Assembly: GCA_947306305.1 (NCBI GenBank) | Contig: CAMZGI010000003.1 | Span: 1 to 56,567 of the forward strand | Source of the DNA: an uncultured Fibrobacter sp. | GTDB taxonomy: Bacteria > Fibrobacterota > Fibrobacteria > Fibrobacterales > Fibrobacteraceae | Length of the DNA: 56,567 nucleotides | Reading direction: 5' to 3' | Position numbers and translations under genes: made by a program | The notes under the pieces: generated by a model | Told to the model about the DNA's origin: nothing | Databases searched by the model: none | The model's input: only the letters and a program-made list of their open reading frames with translations | Shown here: piece after piece, positions 25,369 to 34,759 of the stretch | How positions within the stretch are numbered: position 1 is the first letter of the stretch | Layout: every line of letters starts with the position of its first letter

Positions 25369-25410
25369 ATTGCTCCTTGATTGAGGAAGATAAAAAATTA
25401 TATTTGACAT

Positions 25411-27333
25411 GTGAAAATTTCCTGGTACATAAAGCGCTTAAAAACATTTTCTTTTGGTGAAGTCTTTTACCGTGTCCGTCAACGCGTGCAAACCCATGTG
25501 TTGGATAAACGCTTGATGAAGAGGGCGGTGCCTCCGTTTGATTTGCCGAAATCGTCTATTATTGAAGATGAAACGGCTCATTTGGAGTATCCGATTTTTG
25601 ACAAGTCGGTTGATATTTTCAAAAAGATCGACTGGCATTTGGATTTATCGACAGGACGCAGGTTCCCGAAGTCTTTTGCGCACAAGATTGATATTCGCAG
25701 CGACCAGTACGGCAGCGCTAAGCATGTGTGGGAAGTGAACCGCATGCAGTTTATGCTGCATATTGCGATGCTTTATAAAAAAAGCCATGATGTAAAATAT
25801 CTGGATTTGTTTCGCTACCATTTGACGAGCTGGCTTAACGAAAACCTTTACATGGTGGGTGTCAACTGGTACAGCAATATCGAAGTGAATTTGCGTTTGA
25901 TTTGCTGGTTCTTTTGCTGGGAAACTTTGGATGTGGGAACTGCTTGTGCCGAAAGTGCAGAGTTCGAAGAATTTGTGACGGAGGTGTGGGAGCCGTTGAT
26001 TTGCGAGCATGCGGAGTATTCGTTCAACCATCCGTCGCTTTACTCTTCGGCGAACAACCATTTGATTTCGGAATATGCGGGCTTGTTTGTGGCGGCTTGC
26101 GCTTGGAATCTTCCGTATCGCAAGGCTCGTTTGAATTATGCCAAGGCAGGGCTTGAACGCGAAATTTTGGCGCAGAATACCGAAGAGGGCGTGAACCGCG
26201 AAGAGGCTGCGGAGTACATCCAGTTTATCGATGACTTTTTCTTGATTGCGGCTGTGGTTGGCAAGCGTGCTGGCGTTGAATTCTCGGATGCATATAATAA
26301 GCGGCTTTATTCGATGGCTTGTTATTTGAATTCGATGCTGGATTGCAAATTTAATTACCCGATGTATGGCGATGGCGACGATGGCTTTGTGCTGCGTCCC
26401 GATGCTGGCGGTCATTTCAATAATTTCAAGTCGTTGCTTGCTTCGTTCGCGGTTTATTTTGACAGTAATTTGTTCAAACGCGCGGATGTCGTATGGGATG
26501 ACAAGAACGAATTGCTGTTCGGGAAAAAAGGACGTGAAAAGTTTGAATCAATGAAAGACTCTGGTTTGGGACTTTCTCCGAGTCCTATTACAGGGGATGA
26601 AAACAGGTTCTATAACGGACATTATATTTTCAGGAAGTCTTGGAATGAGGACGTTGATGGATACAACGCATTCCGCGAAATCTATTTGCATTTTGACGCA
26701 GCTCCGCTTGGATTTTTAAGCATTGCTGCTCATGGGCATGCCGATGCGCTTAGCTTTATTTTGCATGTCGATGGACTCCCAATTCTTGTGGATCCGGGGA
26801 CTTTCACGTACCATACGCATAAAGATTTGCGTCGTTATTTTGTCAGTACGCTTGCCCACAATACGGTTTGCGTGAATGGAAAAAATCAGGCGAATCAGGC
26901 TGGACCTACGATGTGGCTGAACCATTATCGATGCCAAATGGAAGATGCGGGGAAAGTTTTTGTAATTGCAAGGCATGACGGCTATAAATCAGAAGGTGTT
27001 GTGCATTCGCGTAAAGTCGAATTCCTCCGTGAGAATAATGAATTTGTGATTACGGATAAATTAACGTTCTCTAAAAAGGCGACTGTGGAAATTCCATTCC
27101 ATTTGCATCCGTCTGTGATTGCTGAATTGCAGGGCTCTACAGCGGTACTCAAGGTTGCTGGCGTTGCGAAGGTTCAGATGATATTGGACGAGAAATTGCC
27201 TTATGAAGTTCGCGATGATGGCTGGTATTCTGAACATTTTGGCGAAAAGATCCCGACGAAGTTCTTGTATGCAAAGATGAATTGCCCTGTTGGTTATAGC
27301 GAATCGTTTGTGACTCGTCTTAAAGTTCTTTAA
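25411..27333 (+). CDS. heparinase II/III-family polysaccharide lyase-like protein
   Basis: A 640-residue protein with the two-domain layout of heparinase II/III and related alginate lyases. The N-terminal alpha/alpha toroid is about 60-390 (SNIEVNLRLICWFFCWETL; YSSANNHLISEYAGLF), and the C-terminal beta domain begins with AHGHADALSFILHVDGLPILVDPGTFTY, the family signature (H441, H443, D445). There is no signal peptide; the start resembles the KISWYIKRLKTFSFGEVFYR beginning seen for such proteins inside capsule gene clusters. Start is GTG 25411. Such genes are often part of the assembly locus of uronic-acid polymers, and trimming or quality control is a plausible role. Family known; substrate inferred. 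Confidence 0.8.
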   Translation: MKISWYIKRLKTFSFGEVFYRVRQRVQTHVLDKRLMKRAVPPFDLPKSSIIEDETAHLEYPIFDKSVDIFKKIDWHLDLSTGRRFPKSFAHKIDIRSDQYGSAKHVWEVNRMQFMLHIAMLYKKSHDVKYLDLFRYHLTSWLNENLYMVGVNWYSNIEVNLRLICWFFCWETLDVGTACAESAEFEEFVTEVWEPLICEHAEYSFNHPSLYSSANNHLISEYAGLFVAACAWNLPYRKARLNYAKAGLEREILAQNTEEGVNREEAAEYIQFIDDFFLIAAVVGKRAGVEFSDAYNKRLYSMACYLNSMLDCKFNYPMYGDGDDGFVLRPDAGGHFNNFKSLLASFAVYFDSNLFKRADVVWDDKNELLFGKKGREKFESMKDSGLGLSPSPITGDENRFYNGHYIFRKSWNEDVDGYNAFREIYLHFDAAPLGFLSIAAHGHADALSFILHVDGLPILVDPGTFTYHTHKDLRRYFVSTLAHNTVCVNGKNQANQAGPTMWLNHYRCQMEDAGKVFVIARHDGYKSEGVVHSRKVEFLRENNEFVITDKLTFSKKATVEIPFHLHPSVIAELQGSTAVLKVAGVAKVQMILDEKLPYEVRDDGWYSEHFGEKIPTKFLYAKMNCPVGYSESFVTRLKVL

Positions 27334-27352
27334 TTTTTTAGATTGGTTTTTT

Positions 27353-28462
27353 ATGCTCGAAAAAGTATGTCATATAGGGCCTGCGTTTAATGTGCAAGGC
27401 GGTATCAGCTCTGTGCTGGTCAGTTACAAGAAATTGTTCAATTTGCCGGAACGCAATTTTATAGCGAGCTATAACGGCTCGTTTGTCAAATCGTTGCCGC
27501 AGTTTTTATTGCTGTGTCTCAAGCTTTTGCTGAACCCTCCTGACGCTCCGTTTGTTCAAATCCATACGTCGTTTAACGGGAGCTTTTTCCGCAAGTATTT
27601 GATTAGCCTTTGCCTTAGGCTGCGTCAAAAAAAATACGTCGCACATATTCATGGCAGTCGGTTCAAAGAAATGTGCGTGAAATCGCCCAAGATTGTGAAA
27701 CGCTTTATTCGCAGCTATTTTAAGCATTCGGCGATGGTGATTTGCATTACGCCTGATATGCAGGAGTTTTTGGATGATTTTGTGGGGAAGGGGTTATGCC
27801 GTTATGTGGTCATTCCGAATCCTTGCGACTCGTTGGCGGATTCGCCTGTAGATTTGAATCGTGCGGGTTCTCCTGTGAGGATTCTCTTTGCGGGCCGTTA
27901 CGGGCATCGCAAGGGCGTGTATGATTTGCTCGAAGCATTCAATAATGCGAACTTTGATGTCCCTGCGGAATTGTGCTTGTTTGGCGATGGCGAAGTGGAA
28001 AAGGTAAAGCAGATTGCAGAATGCTACAACGCAGAGTTTGCAAGTCAGGAATTAGCGAGCCCTGAATATGCAGGACGTTCCAAAAAGATTCTGGTTTCGG
28101 ATTGGGTGAGCCGCAGCGATTACTTGAAAATGATTCCGCAGTACGATTTGCTTGCTCTCCCTTCTTATTCGGAAACGTTTGGAATGAGCCTTGTCGAAGC
28201 GATGGGGCAAGGGTTGCCTGTCGTATCGACGTTTTCGGGGGGAGTCCCGTTTGTAGTCCGCAACGGGGTTGATGGATTTTTAGTAAATGCTGGCGATATT
28301 GATGCTTTGGCTCAAAAATTAAAATGCCTTGTCGATGATAGGGTACTCAGGGCACGGATGGGTTTAGCTGCTTGGAATGGATGCAAGGAACGGTTCTCGG
28401 GGGAGAATATTTTAAATTTGCTAGAGCACAGTTATAGTGAATTGAAAAAAGTTTATGCTTAG
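27353..28462 (+). CDS. glycosyltransferase family 4
   Basis: A 369-residue GT-B transferase. The N-terminus opens VCHIGPAFNVQGGISSVL with the loop that contacts the acceptor; the C-terminal domain has VRILFAGRYGHRKGVYDLLEAF, ILVSDWVSRSDY and the E-x7-E site (SYSETFGMSLVEAMGQGLPVV). It starts 20 bp after the heparinase-like gene, and its last 8 bp overlap the next gene, so they are one operon. Substrate not known. Confidence 0.88.
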   Translation: MLEKVCHIGPAFNVQGGISSVLVSYKKLFNLPERNFIASYNGSFVKSLPQFLLLCLKLLLNPPDAPFVQIHTSFNGSFFRKYLISLCLRLRQKKYVAHIHGSRFKEMCVKSPKIVKRFIRSYFKHSAMVICITPDMQEFLDDFVGKGLCRYVVIPNPCDSLADSPVDLNRAGSPVRILFAGRYGHRKGVYDLLEAFNNANFDVPAELCLFGDGEVEKVKQIAECYNAEFASQELASPEYAGRSKKILVSDWVSRSDYLKMIPQYDLLALPSYSETFGMSLVEAMGQGLPVVSTFSGGVPFVVRNGVDGFLVNAGDIDALAQKLKCLVDDRVLRARMGLAAWNGCKERFSGENILNLLEHSYSELKKVYA

Positions 28463-29816
28463 CTTTGTTGTTTATTTGCTCTTTTTTGCGTTGCTTGGCG
28501 CGATGCTGCTTGGTCGAAAAAATCAAGCTTTTATCAGCGTGTTTGTGAGCCTGCTTGTATTCCCTACGTGCATCTATTTTATACAAAAACCGCAGCTTTC
28601 TCCGCAACAGTTGTTCTTGTACCTTTTTTTCGTGGTGACTTTTTTGTGGAATAAAGATGCGTTGTTTGAGGGAATTTTCAAGCATCCGTTGCGTTTTCCG
28701 ATTCTTTTGTGCATGTTGTCGCCGATGTTGACGGTCTTATTGAACGGGGATGGCGGTAAAGGGATTTATAACGCGTTCCGTTTATTTATGGAAAACTATG
28801 CTTATTTGATTGTTGCGTTTATTGGTGGGTTGGCATATAAAAAAGGCAAATTCGAGGAACTCTGGTTTTACCCGATAATCATCTTTTTTGTTCTGGGCTT
28901 TATAGAATTTTTAATAAAAACCAATTGGGTGTTCCCCTTTATTTGCAAGGCGTTCTCGTATTATGACGGATTCTATGACTTGAATAGCGCCGTTTCGGCA
29001 TCGAGAACTTATCGTTCGAGAATTTTTATTACGACGACGCATCCGACGGTTCTTGGTAGCATTTTATGTTGCTCCTTGATGATGCTTACGTGCCGGCTGA
29101 AAGATTTGCCGTGGAGCAAAGCGAGAAAGACGGTAGCGTGGGGAGCGTTGTTCTTGCTGATTTGCATGTCTGGTTCTAGAACGGCTTTGGTCTGCGCACT
29201 TTTGGGGCTTGGCATTTACGGCTTTATGAAAATTGGCATAAGGCTTCGCCTGTTTGTGATTTTTTTGATTGTGTTTGGCTCGCTGATGTATGTCCCCAAA
29301 GTCGTCGATAAATTCAATGTCGAGGGCGAAGGCAGCTCTTTGAGCATGCGTGAGCAACAACTGCTGTTTTCTTATATGCACTTTATGAAGAGTCCCATTT
29401 ATGGGAATGGTGTGCGTTACACGAGCAAGTACGTGATGGAGCGCGATACGTACAATGACCGCATTGTCGATAGCGAAATTGGCGGTTTGGAATCTATTAT
29501 CTTTTTCCAGATGATTGATTACGGGATTATCGGCATGGCTTGCTATGCATTGCTCTTTATCATGGCGTTTTATTACTTCTTTAGGCGATGGAAATCGCCC
29601 TATGCTAAAGCGGGTCTTTTAGTAACCGTTTGCTTCTTTATATTTGCATGCTTGTCGGGAGAAATTGGCGGAAACAACACCTTTGCGTATATGCTGATGG
29701 GATATTGCATGGGCGTGCTCCATGCGGATGAAAAAGAGTCTGACGAAACAACGGATAAAGAATCAGACGACGAGAATGCTGACGGCGAAAAGTTGCTAGC
29801 GAAGGATGAAACGTGA
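28455..29816 (+). CDS. wzy: Wzy-like O-antigen/exopolysaccharide polymerase
   Basis: A 453-residue membrane protein with about eleven to twelve hydrophobic segments (for example FVVYLLFFALLGAMLL, AYLIVAFIGGLAYK, IFFVLGFIEFLI, CMSGSRTALVCALLGLGIYGF). The segment SGSRTALVCALLG and the following large loop with SYMHFMKSPIYGNG fit the Wzy_C/O-antigen ligase family. It would join lipid-linked repeats in the periplasm. The final 30 residues are strikingly acidic (ADEKESDETTDKESDDENAD). The start overlaps the previous gene by 8 bp and the stop overlaps the next start. Ligase (WaaL) cannot be excluded from sequence, but the context favours polymerase. Confidence 0.78.
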   Translation: MLSFVVYLLFFALLGAMLLGRKNQAFISVFVSLLVFPTCIYFIQKPQLSPQQLFLYLFFVVTFLWNKDALFEGIFKHPLRFPILLCMLSPMLTVLLNGDGGKGIYNAFRLFMENYAYLIVAFIGGLAYKKGKFEELWFYPIIIFFVLGFIEFLIKTNWVFPFICKAFSYYDGFYDLNSAVSASRTYRSRIFITTTHPTVLGSILCCSLMMLTCRLKDLPWSKARKTVAWGALFLLICMSGSRTALVCALLGLGIYGFMKIGIRLRLFVIFLIVFGSLMYVPKVVDKFNVEGEGSSLSMREQQLLFSYMHFMKSPIYGNGVRYTSKYVMERDTYNDRIVDSEIGGLESIIFFQMIDYGIIGMACYALLFIMAFYYFFRRWKSPYAKAGLLVTVCFFIFACLSGEIGGNNTFAYMLMGYCMGVLHADEKESDETTDKESDDENADGEKLLAKDET

Positions 29817-30682
29817 TGAAATTTTCTGCAGTGATAACGACTAAAAATCGGCATAAGCTTTTGGAGAATGCCATCCGCAGCGTTTTATCGCAGACGGTGA
29901 GCGGTGATGGCGTTGAATGCATTGTAGTCGATGACGCGTCCGTTGATGAAACCCAGAGCATTTACGAGAACGACCCTCGCATTGTTTATGTCCGCATTGA
30001 TGAAAAGGATTCCCATGGCGGAAATTACGCTCGCAATCAGGGGTTAGCGCGTGCGACTGGCGAGTTTGTCACGTTCTTGGATGACGATGACGAGTGGACT
30101 TCGGATAAGCTTGAAAAGCAATTTGCTCTTTACGAGAAACATCCGGGTTCTGTTATTTTTTGCGGAAGAACGTTCAAAAAGGTCTCGGGCGAAAATGTCC
30201 AAGTGCTTACGGTTATCCCGCCTAAAAAGTTCTCTGGCGACTTGTCTCGCTTGATTCGAACGACTTATGTCACGTCAACGTCGTGCCTCTTTTTCCCTCG
30301 GAAATTGTTGGAACAAGTGGGTAATTTTGATGAGCGTTTGACGTTCTGGCAAGAATACGAATTGTGTATTCGGCTTGCTCAAGTGGCTGAATTTTATTTT
30401 GTTCCCGAAGCTTTGGTGGTGTGCCTTGACGAAGTGAATGCTAAGACGCGTGTTTCGAATAAAGTGCTGAACTGGAAAGAAAATACGTCTTACATTAGGG
30501 ATAAGCACAAATCGTTGTACGATGATTTGACCTTCATGGAAAACTGGGCTTATCACGCGACGTTGATGAAGGACGCTTTCCGCCGTTACCAGCGTGCAGG
30601 CAAAAAATTCCAGACGCTGTATTATGGATTTTTGCGGCTAGTCGTTGAATATATCCCCACTCGTATTTTGCATCTTTTTTGA
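29816..30682 (+). CDS. glycosyltransferase family 2
   Basis: A 288-residue GT-A transferase. It opens FSAVITTKNRHKLLENAIRS, then VVDDASVDET and the DXD motif in TFLDDDDEWTSDKLEKQ, and a later WQEYELCIRLAQ that ends the acceptor region. The ATG overlaps the wzy stop (TGATG), so coupling is likely. An in-frame GTG one codon earlier is possible but less likely. Confidence 0.88.
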   Translation: MKFSAVITTKNRHKLLENAIRSVLSQTVSGDGVECIVVDDASVDETQSIYENDPRIVYVRIDEKDSHGGNYARNQGLARATGEFVTFLDDDDEWTSDKLEKQFALYEKHPGSVIFCGRTFKKVSGENVQVLTVIPPKKFSGDLSRLIRTTYVTSTSCLFFPRKLLEQVGNFDERLTFWQEYELCIRLAQVAEFYFVPEALVVCLDEVNAKTRVSNKVLNWKENTSYIRDKHKSLYDDLTFMENWAYHATLMKDAFRRYQRAGKKFQTLYYGFLRLVVEYIPTRILHLF

Positions 30683-30690
30683 GGTTTAGC

Positions 30691-31788
30691 ATGCAGCAGA
30701 AAACAATTTGTTTTTATCCGACCCATCAGAAAAGGACAAACCATTTTCTGTTCAATCTCGCAAAGCTTTTGGAATCGTCAGGATGCTTTAAATGCGTGGG
30801 CTATAAGGATGTAAAAAAGTCCAATCCCAAGTCCATATTCGATGCCGATGTCTATCATATAAACTGGTTTGACCAGAGCAAGACTTTCGTTTCGTTCTTG
30901 AAGCGTTTGTACTTTTTGCTTATGCTGAAATGCAAGCGGAAAAAAATCGTTTGGACGATTCATAACATTGTGTCGCATGCAAAAACGCCTTTTTACAACA
31001 AGATTCTTTTTAGGCTTTTGGTGCGTTTTTCAGATAAAATACACATCATGTGCAAGGATACCGTTAAGATTGCGCATTTGGAAAAATATGCTGATAAGAT
31101 TCAGCTGATTCCTCATGGCGACTATTATGGTTCTTACCCTGAAAGCGACTTTGATATTTATGCTCGTTACAACATAACGCGTGGCAGGCCGATATTCCTT
31201 TTTACGGGAGCGATTCAGCCTTATAAGAATATTGAGGTCTTGGTGCAAGCGTTTAAAAAGGCGTGGCCCTCGAACTTGCCTGAAAGTGCGTTGCAGGGGG
31301 GCTCCGGCGAGGTTTCGCCGATGCTCTTGATTTGCGGCAAGGTGGAACCTGAGTCGTATAAGGAAACTATCCAGCAGCTTTTGGATAATCGAGACGATAT
31401 TGTTTTTGATCCGCAGTTTATTCCTGATGAAAAGTTGGCTGCTTACATCAAGTCGGCTGGCGTTTTGATGGCTCCGTATAGTTACCGTTCGTCGTTGAAT
31501 TCGGGGACGATTCCGCTTGCGTTTTCTTACGGCAAGACGCTTATTTGTTCTGACATTCCTTGCGTTAAAGATATTGTTGCAAAGTGCGATTGCTTGTACA
31601 GTTACCATTATGCGACGGAAGAAGAACATGTTGAAGCTTTGTCGAATATGATGAAACAGGCGTATTCGGATTTGATAAGCGGGAAAATTTTTGAGAAAGA
31701 AAATAATGCCGTGCGTTACATGAAAAGTAATGCTTGGGAAGCTCGCAAAAAAGAGTGGCTCTCGCTGTACGGGGAGGCTTCATGCTGA
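30691..31788 (+). CDS. GT-B glycosyltransferase (GT4-like)
   Basis: A 365-residue protein with a GT-B layout. After a divergent N-terminal half (VYHINWFDQS; KIVWTIHNIVSHAKTPFYNK), the second half reads PIFLFTGAIQPYKNIEVLVQAF, then LLICGKVEPESY and SLNSGTIPLAFSYGKTLICSD. That second half matches GT4-type donor domains but the usual E-x7-E acidic pair is not obvious. ATG 30691 with gaggttta upstream was chosen over a TTG at 30679. A short insertion around 200 (ESALQGGSGEVSP) is unusual. The next gene overlaps the end. Confidence 0.75.
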   Translation: MQQKTICFYPTHQKRTNHFLFNLAKLLESSGCFKCVGYKDVKKSNPKSIFDADVYHINWFDQSKTFVSFLKRLYFLLMLKCKRKKIVWTIHNIVSHAKTPFYNKILFRLLVRFSDKIHIMCKDTVKIAHLEKYADKIQLIPHGDYYGSYPESDFDIYARYNITRGRPIFLFTGAIQPYKNIEVLVQAFKKAWPSNLPESALQGGSGEVSPMLLICGKVEPESYKETIQQLLDNRDDIVFDPQFIPDEKLAAYIKSAGVLMAPYSYRSSLNSGTIPLAFSYGKTLICSDIPCVKDIVAKCDCLYSYHYATEEEHVEALSNMMKQAYSDLISGKIFEKENNAVRYMKSNAWEARKKEWLSLYGEASC

Positions 31789-32726
31789 CGTTTATTTTTG
31801 TGGATTACAAGTCGGCTGAGGCGACTATCCGTTGCATTTCGCATTATATTGAAAAATGCAAAAAATCTCGTGAACAAATTTCGTTTGTCGTTGTCGATAA
31901 CAGCGTCGATGATGAAAACTTCGCGAAGCTTTCGGCTGTTGGAGATGCTGTTTCGAGTCAAGTTTATGACGGCTCAAAGCTAGAAGAAAAACGCTTTGAT
32001 GGTCATCGCTTATTTTTGTGGAGAAGCCTTGATAATGGCGGCTACGCTAAGGGAAACAACGCTGGTGCAAAAATTGCCGCTGAATTTTTGAATTGCGACT
32101 ATTTGCTTTTTACGAACAATGACTTGGTCGTGTTGGATGAAGAGCTTGCTTTGGACGCGATGATTGAAGAAGCTTCGCTTCCGCATGTTGGTGCCGTAGG
32201 TCCTTCTATTGTCGGAAAAAATTCTAAACCGCAAAACCCTTACTTTGAAAAATCGTTTTTTATGCGGTGGGGCTTGGAATACTTGTGCTACCCGTTTTCG
32301 CGTTTTCTGCCTAAAAAGTGGGGCTCTTCCGATTTGCTCGAAAACTTTGTCTCAAATCCTGTTTTTCGAGTGATGGGCTCTTTCTTTTTGGTGCCTCGCG
32401 TTGTTTTTGAAAAGGTCGGCGGTTTTGACACGGAAACTTTTTTGTTTGCCGAAGAAATGATTTTGTCCAAAAAGTTGCAAAAAGCCGGCTTTGAAGTCCA
32501 TTATTTGCCCACGGTGCATCTGCTGCATAACCATTCTGAAATTATCAACAAAAAGTACGATAAATTGAATCGCCTATCCCTGCTCTTCAAATCAGAATGT
32601 TATTATTATAAAAAATATGGCGGAGTAGGCTCGGTTCAGATGGCTTTGGTGAAGTTTATTTTTAAATCGTTTATACTTCGAAAACAGTTTGTCAAAAAAT
32701 TAAAGAACAAAATTAAAGGGGAGTGA
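31782..32726 (+). CDS. glycosyltransferase family 2 (rhamnosyltransferase-like)
   Basis: A 314-residue GT2 transferase. It starts LTFIFVDYKSAEATIRCI, then VVVDNSVDDENF, NGGYAKGNNAGAKIA and DYLLFTNNDLVVLDE, the wording of the rhamnosyltransferase/WbbL group, with MGSFFLVPRVVFEKVGGFDTETFLF EE later. The start ATG 31782 follows a ggggagg site and overlaps the previous gene by 7 bp. The sugar is not determined. Confidence 0.88.
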   Translation: MLTFIFVDYKSAEATIRCISHYIEKCKKSREQISFVVVDNSVDDENFAKLSAVGDAVSSQVYDGSKLEEKRFDGHRLFLWRSLDNGGYAKGNNAGAKIAAEFLNCDYLLFTNNDLVVLDEELALDAMIEEASLPHVGAVGPSIVGKNSKPQNPYFEKSFFMRWGLEYLCYPFSRFLPKKWGSSDLLENFVSNPVFRVMGSFFLVPRVVFEKVGGFDTETFLFAEEMILSKKLQKAGFEVHYLPTVHLLHNHSEIINKKYDKLNRLSLLFKSECYYYKKYGGVGSVQMALVKFIFKSFILRKQFVKKLKNKIKGE

Positions 32727-32728
32727 AA

Positions 32729-34759
32729 ATGAAAAAATATCTAGCATTAGTTTGGATGGGAGTGCTTGCATTGAGCACTGCATCCATGGCATTGGAAACT
32801 TCTGATCGGGAGCTGATGCTCGAAAGAGGTCGGGAGTGGTTCGCCAATGACTACGTGAGCGCGGACGCATTGGCTAGCTTGCGTACGCAAAAGCAAGACG
32901 GTACTTGGGAAAACATCAAGTACAAAAAGGGGAGTACCCCGATGGACCACCTGACGAATATCAGGGCGATGGCTATTCGCTACCATCAGGAAAAAAATGG
33001 TGCTCTTAAGGATTCTTTGAAGTCCGCCGTTATTCTCGGTTTGACTTATTGGTACGACCATAATAAAGACTTTGTCAATGACAACTGGTGGACAAATGAT
33101 GTTGGCGTGATGCTCGAAATCAACCCTGTCGCTTTTTTGCTGTGGAATGAGCTGCCTCAAAATCTTCAGCAGAAAATTATTGCGTCGAATCCCGAAAAGT
33201 CGAGTGGCAATGCGACGAACAAATCTTGGCTTGCCGAAAATGTTGTGATTCGTGGTATTCTTGAAAGCAGGGATTCATTGATTACGCAGGGTATTCGCGA
33301 TATAGCCGAAGGCATGAGCGTTACAAAGAAAGAAGGACACCAAAAAGACCATTCGTTTTTTATGCATGGAAATCTTTTGTATAATGGCGGCTATGGCAAG
33401 GTCTCTTTAGCGATCTCTGCGAAATGGGCTGTGATTACTCGTGGAACGCCGTTTGCTTTTTCTGACGATGCGTTGAGCAGCATGGCTTCTTTGGCACTTG
33501 ACGGTACTCGTTGGATGATGTGGAAAAACATGGTCGATCCGATGATTATGGGACGTGAAATTTCTCGCAAGGCTGGCAATAAAAATGCGACGGGCTGGTT
33601 GCCGATTTTGAAGGACTTGATGAAGGCGGATCCTTCTCGCCAAAAAGATTATGCGGGATGGGCGAACTCCATTGAAACAAAGACAGACAAAGTTTTACGC
33701 GGATGCCATTATTTTAATATAGGCGAAATGATGGTGTGCAGATCGAATGATTTTTATACTTCGCTCATGATGTCGTCGTGGAGAAATTTTGGAAGCGAGT
33801 TTTTGAACCGCGAAAACAAAAAGGGTCTCTGGCTTGGAATGGGCGTGCTTTCTTTGTATAAAACCCCCGATGACTATAAGAATATTCAGGCTTTGTGGGA
33901 TTGGTCTCGTTTGCCAGGTACCACGACCTTTAACGAATCGGAGTTGACTGAAAAACGCATTACGAATAACAACAATTATGCGGGCGGTTTGGCTAACGGT
34001 AATTTTGGCGTGGCTGCAATGATTTCGGATAGGCCGAAGTTGTACTCTCAAAAGAGCTGGTACTTTATTGGCGATAAAATTGTCGCTTTGGGCTCTTATA
34101 TCGAAAGCTCTCACGATTCTCCGATTTCGACGACGATTGACCAGAGGCTTGTCCATTCAAAAGTGCTGACGACGAAGGGCGATGTCAAAGATAATACTCC
34201 TGTTGAAACAAATCGAGTGTGGTGCGACGGAATTGGCTATGCGTCTTTGGACAATGCCATGTTTAAAGTTACAAAGCAAAAGAAAACAGGAAACTGGCGT
34301 GACATTGGAACGCTCAATGAAGAAGAATCCGCGAATGTCTTGACCATCGAAGAAGATCATGGCGTAAAGCCGCAGACGGGTTCGTATGCGTACTTGATTG
34401 ATTTTAGCGCGAACCGCGTAAAGTTCTTTAGAAAGCGTTATAGTTTCTTGTTTGCAAACACTAATGATTACCATGCTGTTTATGATAAAGCTAGCATGAC
34501 TTTGGCTGGAGCCGTTTTTGGAAAAAGCGAAATCAAGCTTAACAAGTATTCGCTGTCTTTCTCGGAACCTTGCATCTTTTATTTGCAAAAGACAAAAGAC
34601 CAGTACGCTTTGACGCTCATGGAGCCGACTCGTAAAAAGGAATCGTTAGAGGTCTCGGTCGATGTATCTGGTGACAAGTCCCCTGACTTTGGTAAAACGC
34701 AGAAAGTTGCGTTTGATAAAGCCGGAACGCCGGTAAATCTCTATTTTAGTCTTAAGTGA
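32729..34759 (+). CDS. polysaccharide lyase family 8-like protein, secreted
   Basis: A 676-residue exported protein (signal KKYLALVWMGVLALSTASMA). It has the PL8 hyaluronate/chondroitin/xanthan lyase layout: an alpha/alpha domain with the aromatic patch DNWWTNDVG, Asn164 in NATNKSW, His213 and Tyr222 in MHGNLLYNGGYG, spaced as in known PL8 enzymes (Asn about 50 before His, Tyr nine after). A beta-sandwich C-terminal region follows from about 400 (KRITNNNNYAGGLANGNFGVAAM). Such enzymes cut uronic-acid polymers by beta-elimination. With algD upstream it fits trimming or release of the polymer made here. ATG 32729 is preceded by ggggag; the last 19 bp overlap the convergent DUF4422 gene. Confidence 0.85.
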   Translation: MKKYLALVWMGVLALSTASMALETSDRELMLERGREWFANDYVSADALASLRTQKQDGTWENIKYKKGSTPMDHLTNIRAMAIRYHQEKNGALKDSLKSAVILGLTYWYDHNKDFVNDNWWTNDVGVMLEINPVAFLLWNELPQNLQQKIIASNPEKSSGNATNKSWLAENVVIRGILESRDSLITQGIRDIAEGMSVTKKEGHQKDHSFFMHGNLLYNGGYGKVSLAISAKWAVITRGTPFAFSDDALSSMASLALDGTRWMMWKNMVDPMIMGREISRKAGNKNATGWLPILKDLMKADPSRQKDYAGWANSIETKTDKVLRGCHYFNIGEMMVCRSNDFYTSLMMSSWRNFGSEFLNRENKKGLWLGMGVLSLYKTPDDYKNIQALWDWSRLPGTTTFNESELTEKRITNNNNYAGGLANGNFGVAAMISDRPKLYSQKSWYFIGDKIVALGSYIESSHDSPISTTIDQRLVHSKVLTTKGDVKDNTPVETNRVWCDGIGYASLDNAMFKVTKQKKTGNWRDIGTLNEEESANVLTIEEDHGVKPQTGSYAYLIDFSANRVKFFRKRYSFLFANTNDYHAVYDKASMTLAGAVFGKSEIKLNKYSLSFSEPCIFYLQKTKDQYALTLMEPTRKKESLEVSVDVSGDKSPDFGKTQKVAFDKAGTPVNLYFSLK

